Source: Deltaproteobacteria bacterium
GTDB lineage: Bacteria; Desulfobacterota; Binatia; UBA12015
DNA length: 11,903 nucleotides
NCBI GenBank assembly: GCA_003447545.1
Contig: DLYX01000475.1
Location: 1 to 11,903, forward strand
Direction of reading: 5' to 3'
This document shows positions 6,916-11,903 of the stretch, in pieces. The notes beneath the pieces were generated by a model, which did not search any database, was not told the DNA's origin, and worked only from the letters and a program-made list of their open reading frames with translations. Position 1 is the first letter of the stretch; each line of letters opens with the position of its first letter. The translations under genes were made by a program, and so were the position numbers.

Positions 6916-7803
6916 GTGAAGCTGTTGCCCATCACCCAACGAAAGATCGCTGCGCCCGAACCACCTCCCTGGGCGAGGGAAGTTGCAGGTTACGAGGCTG
7001 ATGAGCTGGGAAACGCGGCCGATCTGCAGATTTCCGAGCATAACGGCATGCGCTTGATCAGCGTCGCCCTGCGCGGCTGTCGAGAATTTGCGTCCGAAGA
7101 CCTTCGCCGCGAAGTCCGAGAGGGGTACCACCGGATCTTTCGAGAATTGCAGGGTTTTCACCCCATGCGTTTCTGGAATTTCATTCCCGATATTGCTCGC
7201 GTCGAAGCCGCAGAACTCGATCGCTACATGGTCTTCAACGCTGCACGACATAATGCCTTTCTCGACCTTTACGGGACCGAGGAGGCGCTGGGCCGCAACC
7301 TGCGCACAGCGACCGCGATCGGGCACGACGAACCGGATTTGTTCATTCACTGCCTCGCCGGAGAATTCCCCTGTGAAGCTGTCGAGAACCCTCGCCAGAT
7401 TCCCGCCTGGCGTTATTCCAACGCTTACGGCCCGAAGCCGCCGAGCTTTTCCCGTGCCAGCATCGCTCGTCTGGGACGCGACGAGGAACCGCAACTCCTG
7501 ATCGGGGGAACAGCAAGCATTCGCGGCGAGGCCTCCCGCCACCTTGAAGATCTGGCCAAGCAGATTCAGGAAACCATCCGCAATCTAAGCGAATTGATTG
7601 CGAATGCGGCTGGCGATAGCGCGAACCCACTCACGCGCCTGACATCTCTTCGAGTGTATCGATCGACAACGATCGGTGAGCGCCGGATGGAGTCTTCGCT
7701 ACGCCCCTTTCTGCCCCCTGACCTCCCGATCGAACACCGCCTCGCGACTCTATGCCGAACCGAGCTTCTGGTAGAAGTCGAAGGTACCGCGCGGCTGGAC
7801 TGA
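6916..7803 (+). CDS. Chorismatase family protein (XanB2/Hyg5/FkbO type)
   Basis: A 295-residue protein recognised as a chorismatase from conserved stretches: MRFWNFIPDI (around 84-92), VENPRQIPAWRY (156-167), YGPKPPSFSRA, IGGTASIRGEAS (196-207), and the C-terminal CRTELLVEVEG (280-290). Chorismatases cleave chorismate to pyruvate plus 3-hydroxybenzoate (Hyg5), 3- and 4-hydroxybenzoate (XanB2) or a dihydrodiol (FkbO). The catalytic Glu of the family corresponds to Glu287. Seven residues before it is Cys280, which from memory is the residue of the Hyg5-type, hydroxybenzoate-forming enzymes, whereas FkbO has Val; this suggests an aromatic product. It is somewhat shorter than the roughly 330-350 residues I recall for the family. 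The GTG at 6916 has AGAGG only one base upstream; a TTG at 6925 would have better spacing. It is divergent from the ligase and followed 40 bases later by an amidohydrolase gene. Confidence 0.82.
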   Translation: MKLLPITQRKIAAPEPPPWAREVAGYEADELGNAADLQISEHNGMRLISVALRGCREFASEDLRREVREGYHRIFRELQGFHPMRFWNFIPDIARVEAAELDRYMVFNAARHNAFLDLYGTEEALGRNLRTATAIGHDEPDLFIHCLAGEFPCEAVENPRQIPAWRYSNAYGPKPPSFSRASIARLGRDEEPQLLIGGTASIRGEASRHLEDLAKQIQETIRNLSELIANAAGDSANPLTRLTSLRVYRSTTIGERRMESSLRPFLPPDLPIEHRLATLCRTELLVEVEGTARLD

Positions 7804-7843
7804 GCCACCCCTGCGACAGCCAAACTTGACGACGAGGATTCTC

Positions 7844-9127
7844 ATGATTTCCGCTGCCAGTCACTCAAATCATCCCTACCTGCTGATCACCGCGGACAGC
7901 CATGCCGGTGCTGCTCCCGAACTCTACGGCCCCTTTCTGGAAAAGAAATGGCAATCCGAGTACCAGGATTGGCTCAAGCAGGCAGAGCAGGTCGCGCAAT
8001 TGATGCGCGAGGTGATGGGAGACCGGAGCATCGGCGTAGATGGTGACCCCGACGAGGTCGGCTGGCGCAACTGGGATAGCTCCAAGCGACTCACCGAATG
8101 CGAGCGCGAAGGCGTCGTTGGCGAAGTCGTCTTTCCCAATACGTCTCCACCTTTCGCACCATCGATGCTGAGCGAGTTTGGCGAAGCTGAACTGGGCGCG
8201 GACTACCAGCGTCGATGGGCCGGGATTCGAGCCCATAACCGCTGGCTGGCAGATTTCTGCGCAGAGGCTCCTGATCGTCGAGCGGGCATTGCGCAGATCT
8301 TTCTGCCCTTTGTCGAGGAATCGGTAAAGGAAATCCGTTGGGCCCATGCCCATGGATTGCGCGGTGGAATCCTCCTGCCAGGAGCGCCTCCGGGGTCGGG
8401 AATCGAGCCACTCTACGCGCCTTGCTACGAGCCGATCTGGGCCACCTGCGCGGAACTCGGCATGCCGATCAACCATCACTCAGGTGGCTCCACACCAGAG
8501 TTTGGTAACTACTTGCCCCAATCGTTGGCGATGTTCATTCTCGAAGTCCAGTGGTGGGCCTATCGCTCGATCTGGCATCTGATGTTTTCGGGCGTATTCG
8601 AACGCCATCCCGACCTTCGCTTCGTTCTCACCGAGACCGGTCTCGAATGGGTACCGCCCGTGCTCGAACAACTGGATGCATTCTATCATCGCATGAAAAC
8701 GAACACGCAATGCTCCGAGCATATCTTCGGCGGTCCTACGGTGGCGAACCTCTCGCTTACGCCGTCGGAATACTTCGAACGTCAGATCTGGATCGGTGCC
8801 AGCTTTCTTTCTCCGGCTCATTGTCCGCTCCGCGAGAAGGTCGGTGTCCACAAGATCATGTGGGGATCGGACTACCCCCATGTCGAAGGCTCGCACCCCT
8901 GGACACGAGAACACCTGCGCCTCACCTTCCACGACGTGCCCGAAGCGGAGATTCGTTCCATGCTCGGCCAGAACGCGGCTTCCGTTTATGGGTTCGACCT
9001 CGACAAGCTGGCGGCTCTGGCCGAACGCGTGGGTCCAACGCCCGGTGAAATCGCAAAACCGATCACCGCCTCCGAAGTCCCCATCGAAGCTCAGAAGTGC
9101 CCGGCCTTCGCCTCGCTTGCGCCCTAA
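7844..9127 (+). CDS. Amidohydrolase_2 family TIM-barrel metal-dependent hydrolase/decarboxylase
   Basis: A 427-residue protein of the amidohydrolase-2 (ACMSD / resorcylate decarboxylase-related) group. Metal-site elements are visible: TADSHAG near the N-terminus (Asp18, His20), NHHSGG (His211, His212) at a central strand end, TETGLEWVP, and WGSDYPHVEG with Asp343 as the expected active-site Asp. Family members either hydrolyse C-N or ester bonds or decarboxylate aromatic acids without oxygen. The set with DSH rather than DxHxH is widespread in hydrocarbon and steroid degraders and is mostly uncharacterised. The ATG at 7844 is preferred over an upstream TTG at 7826 because GAGG lies six bases before it. 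It is 40 bases downstream of the chorismatase and on the same strand, so co-transcription and action on a hydroxybenzoate are possible but not shown. Its end overlaps the opposing PPOX gene by four bases. Confidence 0.82.
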   Translation: MISAASHSNHPYLLITADSHAGAAPELYGPFLEKKWQSEYQDWLKQAEQVAQLMREVMGDRSIGVDGDPDEVGWRNWDSSKRLTECEREGVVGEVVFPNTSPPFAPSMLSEFGEAELGADYQRRWAGIRAHNRWLADFCAEAPDRRAGIAQIFLPFVEESVKEIRWAHAHGLRGGILLPGAPPGSGIEPLYAPCYEPIWATCAELGMPINHHSGGSTPEFGNYLPQSLAMFILEVQWWAYRSIWHLMFSGVFERHPDLRFVLTETGLEWVPPVLEQLDAFYHRMKTNTQCSEHIFGGPTVANLSLTPSEYFERQIWIGASFLSPAHCPLREKVGVHKIMWGSDYPHVEGSHPWTREHLRLTFHDVPEAEIRSMLGQNAASVYGFDLDKLAALAERVGPTPGEIAKPITASEVPIEAQKCPAFASLAP

Positions 9128-9531
9128 GCCGAATCCTCGCCTGCGAGTTCAATGACGATGGCCACACCGCTGCTACCAACACTGCTGCCCAGCAGCTTCG
9201 CCAAAGCCCCGAAAGCCTCGATCAGACGAACCTGCCAACCATATTTAGCGTGAATTGCTGAACGAACCGCTTGCTCATCTGCCGGTTTTGCGACTGCTGC
9301 CTCGCCGGTCAGCAAGGGAGCATCCGGAAGCACGTTGCCGCTGCGATCGCAGGGGCGCAACTCCACACGGGCCGTCTGGCGAATCCGCCGTACTTTCCAG
9401 GAAGCTCCGCCGGTCGTAAATCCGACTCGACCATCGGCCAAAGCGGCAATCCAGACGGGTGCCGGCTTCGGGCGGCCGTCCCGTGTAAACGTGGTGAGTT
9501 GGACGTAAGCTTCTTCCCCGACCGATGACAT
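9124..9531 (-). CDS. PPOX-class split-barrel flavin/F420-binding protein
   Basis: A 135-residue protein of the pyridoxamine-5'-phosphate-oxidase-like split beta-barrel family, closest in pattern to the Rv2061c-type group annotated as F420-dependent. Visible features are YVQLTTFTRDGRPKPAPVWIA at the N-terminus (residues 8-28), GFTTGGASWKVRRIRQTARVELRPCD, where the SxKVRRI stretch is the expected cofactor phosphate-binding region, and LLTGEAAV. Members reduce or oxidise small substrates with FMN or F420, or bind haem; the actual cofactor cannot be read from the sequence. The ATG at 9531 is chosen because the family begins just before this point; an in-frame TTG at 9597 would add 22 residues without family similarity. 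It is the last gene of the minus-strand run, 69 bases after the glutaredoxin-like gene, and it ends inside the stop codon region of the convergent amidohydrolase. Confidence 0.75.
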   Translation of the reverse strand: MSSVGEEAYVQLTTFTRDGRPKPAPVWIAALADGRVGFTTGGASWKVRRIRQTARVELRPCDRSGNVLPDAPLLTGEAAVAKPADEQAVRSAIHAKYGWQVRLIEAFGALAKLLGSSVGSSGVAIVIELAGEDSA

Positions 9532-9600
9532 CCCGTTTCTTAGCGCACAACTTCGCTGGAGGCACCCCGGCAGGTCTCGGCTCGGGTCTCGGTTCAAGCC

Positions 9601-9975
9601 TCAGACGGCAAAGCGAGATTCCAGATACTCGTTGATCGCCTTGGATTCGTAGAGCCAGCGGACGCCATCAGCCTCTTCGATGCGGAGGCAAGGGACTTTC
9701 GGCGATCCGCCTTCCCGCAGCAGTTCTTCGCGCCATTCCTCATTGCGTTTCGTGTCTCGTGTCTCGATTGGCAGCGCCAGCCTTTTCATTCCGCGTCGCA
9801 CGCGAACACAGAAGGGGCAGGCCAGAAACTGGTATAATTTCAGAGTCTGGGTCGCGGCGTCGACCTCCGCCTGGGCCTCTGGGGCACGAACCAGCGCCTT
9901 CGGAGCAAAAACCGCGTCGAGCAAAAGGAGGATCGGGCCGACAATCGCCCGGATGATTCGCATGATCCATTTCAT
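9601..9975 (-). CDS. Membrane-anchored glutaredoxin / GST N-terminal domain protein
   Basis: A 124-residue protein with a hydrophobic N-terminal segment (about residues 4-24, preceded by basic residues) and a thioredoxin-fold domain from about residue 44. The redox motif is CPFC (Cys53-Cys56), as in glutaredoxins, followed by KVPCLRIEE with the cis-proline typical of glutathione-binding folds, and a final SKAINEYLESRF helix as in GST N-terminal domains. It probably acts in thiol-disulfide exchange with glutathione at the membrane, which favours a Gram-negative host because actinobacteria lack glutathione. Its ATG at 9975 overlaps the acyl-CoA dehydrogenase stop (ATGA), implying translational coupling. 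Why a glutaredoxin is coupled to beta-oxidation genes is unclear. Such anchored CPFC proteins of about 120 residues are known in proteobacteria, so the short length does not indicate truncation. Confidence 0.8.
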   Translation of the reverse strand: MKWIMRIIRAIVGPILLLLDAVFAPKALVRAPEAQAEVDAATQTLKLYQFLACPFCVRVRRGMKRLALPIETRDTKRNEEWREELLREGGSPKVPCLRIEEADGVRWLYESKAINEYLESRFAV

Positions 9976-11129
9976 GATGATTTTTGCCTGCCAATTCCGA
10001 TGCGCTGAGCCACTTGCTCCCGGTGCCAGACCGGGTCGCCAAGAAACGTCTCGGTCGACTTCGCTCGTTTAAAGTAGAGATGACAATCATACTCCCATGT
10101 GAAGCCTACGCCACCATGGACCTGAATGGCATCCGCCGCGCAGGCAAAAAAAGCCTCCGAGCAATACGCCTTGGCCATCGATGCCAACTCGGGCAGTTCG
10201 TCACTGCCGGTGGCCGCAGCCGCAGCCGCATAATAGACCGCCGAACGTGCCGACTCGACGGCAACACACATATCTGCGCATTTGTGCTTCACCGCCTGAA
10301 AGGAACCGATTGGTCGGCCGAACTGAACTCGTTCCTTCGCGTAGGCCACTGTCTGGTCGAGAATCGCCTGAGCGCCCCCGATTTGTTCGGCCGCCAAAGC
10401 GATCGCTGCCAGATCCAGAATATGAGAAAGCGCATCCCAGCCCGCATCCGGGGCATCCAGAAGATTCTCTGCCGGCACGCGGGCCGAGGAAAAACGGATC
10501 TCCCCCTGACGGCGCGTCTGATCGACCGTGGGCAGGGTGCGGGCGGAAACGCCCTCGGTTCCAGCCGGCACCAGTACCAGGCGAATCCCGTCGGCTCCGG
10601 ACGTACCGGGGTCTCTCGCTGCCACGACAAAGAGGTCGGCGCCCCCGCCATCCGGCACATACGTCTTGACCCCATCCAGAATCAGATGCCCTCCGTCCCG
10701 GCGGGCCGTCAATTGAATCCCGTCTGGATCGTAACGGCCGGAAGACTCGGTCAAGGCGAGTGTCGCAAGGGTCTCGCCGCTGGCAAGCGCCGGGAGCCAT
10801 CGCGACTTCTGATCTTCATTCCCCGTAAACTGGATCGCTTGCCCTGCCAGGACGATGCTGGAGAAGAACGGGGAACAGAGTAATCGCCCACCCATCTCCT
10901 CGAGCAAGGCTACCAAATCGACCTGAGTGAGCCCGAAGCCCCCATACTCCTCGGCAAAAAGAAGGGCAGGCCACCCCATCTCTCCCGAGATCTTGGCCCA
11001 TACCTCGGTCGAAAATCCCGCCTCGGTCACCATCGCCTCGCGCACGCGCTCCGACGAAGAGTGTTCGGCAAGGAAAGCCTTGGCCGAGCGGCGTAATTCT
11101 TCCTGATCTTCGTTAAAATTAAGATTCAT
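9972..11129 (-). CDS. Acyl-CoA dehydrogenase lacking the canonical catalytic Glu
   Basis: A complete 385-residue acyl-CoA dehydrogenase with all three domains: an N-terminal helical part (FNEDQEELRRSAKAFL), the middle beta domain with LALTESSGRYD, and the C-terminal helical domain with YAKERVQFGRPIGSFQAVKH and IQVHGGVGFTWEYD. FAD-dependent dehydrogenation of an acyl-CoA is the family role. Aligning by eye to medium-chain enzymes puts Leu (codon 10041-10043, in FLGD) where the catalytic Glu of YEGT should be, and the long-chain-type position on the helix before YAKER is Ala. This pattern is that of subunits working as heteromeric alpha2beta2 FadE pairs, as in the steroid side-chain enzymes ChsE1-ChsE2 and FadE26-FadE27. 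The gene is 8 bases behind the Hsd4A-like SDR and overlaps the glutaredoxin-like gene by four bases. The partner subunit is not in the window, unless it is the gene at the left edge. Confidence 0.9.
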   Translation of the reverse strand: MNLNFNEDQEELRRSAKAFLAEHSSSERVREAMVTEAGFSTEVWAKISGEMGWPALLFAEEYGGFGLTQVDLVALLEEMGGRLLCSPFFSSIVLAGQAIQFTGNEDQKSRWLPALASGETLATLALTESSGRYDPDGIQLTARRDGGHLILDGVKTYVPDGGGADLFVVAARDPGTSGADGIRLVLVPAGTEGVSARTLPTVDQTRRQGEIRFSSARVPAENLLDAPDAGWDALSHILDLAAIALAAEQIGGAQAILDQTVAYAKERVQFGRPIGSFQAVKHKCADMCVAVESARSAVYYAAAAAATGSDELPELASMAKAYCSEAFFACAADAIQVHGGVGFTWEYDCHLYFKRAKSTETFLGDPVWHREQVAQRIGIGRQKSS

Positions 11130-11137
11130 TCTTCTGT

Positions 11138-11903
11138 TCAGGTTCCATGAACCTTTTGCGGGGCTTCGCCCTCGGCGATCAAACCGCGGAGGACATCACC
11201 GAGTTCTGCTGCATCCCAGCGTGCCTGCTTGTCCCGAGAAGGACCGGTCCGCCAGCCGTCGCAAATACTGACCATCCCGCCGGCGATCTCGAGAACGCGG
11301 CCACTGATATCGCCTGCGTCTTCGCTGCCCAGGTAGGCAACCAACGGCGAGATATTATCAGGATCCATTTTATCGAAACCTTCGTCCGGTTTCTTCATCA
11401 TGTCGGCAAAGGCTTCTTCGGTCATCCTTGTGCGCGCCGAAGGAGCAAGAGCATTCGCGGTGATTCCGTATCGGCCGAGTTCGGCCGCCTGCACCAAGGT
11501 CATCGCTGCAATGCCCGCCTTGGCCGAGGAGTAAACCGCTTGCGCTATACTCCCCTGCAAGCCCGCACCCGAGGACGTATTGATGATCCGCCCCGATACC
11601 GGTTTGCCCGCCTTGGCCTGCCCGCGCCAATACTTTGCCGCATGGCGGCCCGTGCAAAAATGTCCTTTCAGATGAACCCGGGTGACCGCGTCGAACTCGT
11701 CTTCCGTTGCATTCATGAACATGCGATCACGAACGATGCCGGCGTTGTTCACCAGGATATGCAGGTCGCCAAACGCTTCGACGGCAGATTCGATCAAATG
11801 CCCGGAGGCATCCCAATCCGAAACATCATCACCGTTCACAATCGCACGCGCCCCCATGGCCTCGATTTCTCGAACCACCTCGGCTGCTGGCCCTTCCGAG
11901 CCG
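11138..11903 (-). CDS. Hsd4A-like short-chain dehydrogenase (3-hydroxyacyl-CoA / 17beta-hydroxysteroid), 5' end missing
   Basis: An SDR whose start and coenzyme-binding glycines lie beyond the right edge; the frame is open from base 11902 to the stop at 11138. The visible part has VNNAGIVRDRM, HLKGHF, INTSSGAGLQGS, YSSAKAGIAAMTLV (catalytic Tyr and Lys) and ITANALAPSARTRMTE, then a C-terminal stretch GDISGRVLEIAGG with a long tail containing GWRTGP and ARWDAAELG. These features, including GSEGPAAEVV before the DDVSDWD strand, match what I remember of mycobacterial Hsd4A (Rv3502c) and the dehydrogenase domain of peroxisomal multifunctional enzyme type 2. Hsd4A oxidises 3-hydroxyacyl-CoA in cholesterol side-chain beta-oxidation and also 17beta-hydroxysteroids. 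It leads a co-directional run of four genes, 8 bases before the acyl-CoA dehydrogenase. Family placement is firm; the steroid substrate is inferred. Confidence 0.85.
   Translation of the reverse strand, partial: GSEGPAAEVVREIEAMGARAIVNGDDVSDWDASGHLIESAVEAFGDLHILVNNAGIVRDRMFMNATEDEFDAVTRVHLKGHFCTGRHAAKYWRGQAKAGKPVSGRIINTSSGAGLQGSIAQAVYSSAKAGIAAMTLVQAAELGRYGITANALAPSARTRMTEEAFADMMKKPDEGFDKMDPDNISPLVAYLGSEDAGDISGRVLEIAGGMVSICDGWRTGPSRDKQARWDAAELGDVLRGLIAEGEAPQKVHGT

Noticed and set aside
9573..9592. Direct repeat GGTCTCGG twice, 12 bases apart, between the glutaredoxin-like and PPOX genes
   Set aside because: Too short and low in complexity to call a regulatory or recombination site; likely chance in GC-rich sequence.
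10201..10800. Minus-strand frame of 199 residues within the acyl-CoA dehydrogenase gene
   Set aside because: Shifted frame of a gene with a complete acyl-CoA dehydrogenase domain; very Arg/Gly-rich, no motif.
1..11903. tRNA/rRNA genes, CRISPR repeats, transposases, integrase sites or KstR/KstR2-type operator palindromes
   Set aside because: None seen by eye on either strand; the gaps are short and contain no recognisable signatures of these elements.

Overview
The window is a gene-dense stretch of a moderately GC-rich bacterial chromosome. It holds eleven protein-coding genes (two cut by the window edges) and no RNA genes, transposases or CRISPR arrays that I can see. The gene content points to a CoA-thioester catabolic region: two acyl-CoA dehydrogenases, three short-chain dehydrogenases (SDRs) and a MaoC-type hydratase. 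Three of these look, from remembered family sequences, like steroid-degradation enzymes best known from Mycobacterium: FadE30/IpdF at the left end, an Rv3549c-like SDR, and an Hsd4A-like (Rv3502c) SDR at the right end. Mean codon use and the neighbouring aryl-metabolite genes fit an environmental Gram-negative (proteobacterial, Myxococcota- or Binatota-like) at least as well as an actinobacterium. The taxon cannot be fixed from this window.

Layout. (1) 1-1243, plus strand: 3' end of an acyl-CoA dehydrogenase followed after 8 bases by an IpdF-like SDR. (2) 1497-2819, plus strand: a secreted PQQ-type beta-propeller protein standing alone after a 253-base gap. (3) 2856-4102, minus strand: a two-gene unit, SDR then MaoC hydratase, 2 bases apart, ending at a strong 13-bp hairpin shared with the propeller gene. 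(4) 4150-9127: a block of a different kind. It has a flavin-dependent halogenase-like protein (plus), an AMP-forming aryl/acyl ligase (minus, tail-to-tail with the halogenase), a chorismatase of the Hyg5/XanB2/FkbO family (plus, divergent from the ligase) and an amidohydrolase_2 family protein (plus, 40 bases behind the chorismatase). (5) 9124-11903, minus strand: a four-gene run read as Hsd4A-like SDR, acyl-CoA dehydrogenase, membrane-anchored glutaredoxin-like protein and PPOX/F420-type split-barrel protein, with an ATGA overlap between the second and third.

How the genes may work together. The flanks fit beta-oxidation of a steroid side chain (Hsd4A-like, acyl-CoA dehydrogenase) and removal of the last steroid rings (FadE30/IpdF-like), with the MaoC and SDR genes as further hydration and dehydrogenation steps. 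The central block has the parts needed to make hydroxybenzoate from chorismate, activate it as an adenylate/thioester and possibly halogenate it. That combination recalls halogenated aryl-polyene (xanthomonadin) biosynthesis, but no polyketide synthase, acyl carrier protein or ketosynthase gene is present here. This block is the most unusual part of the window.
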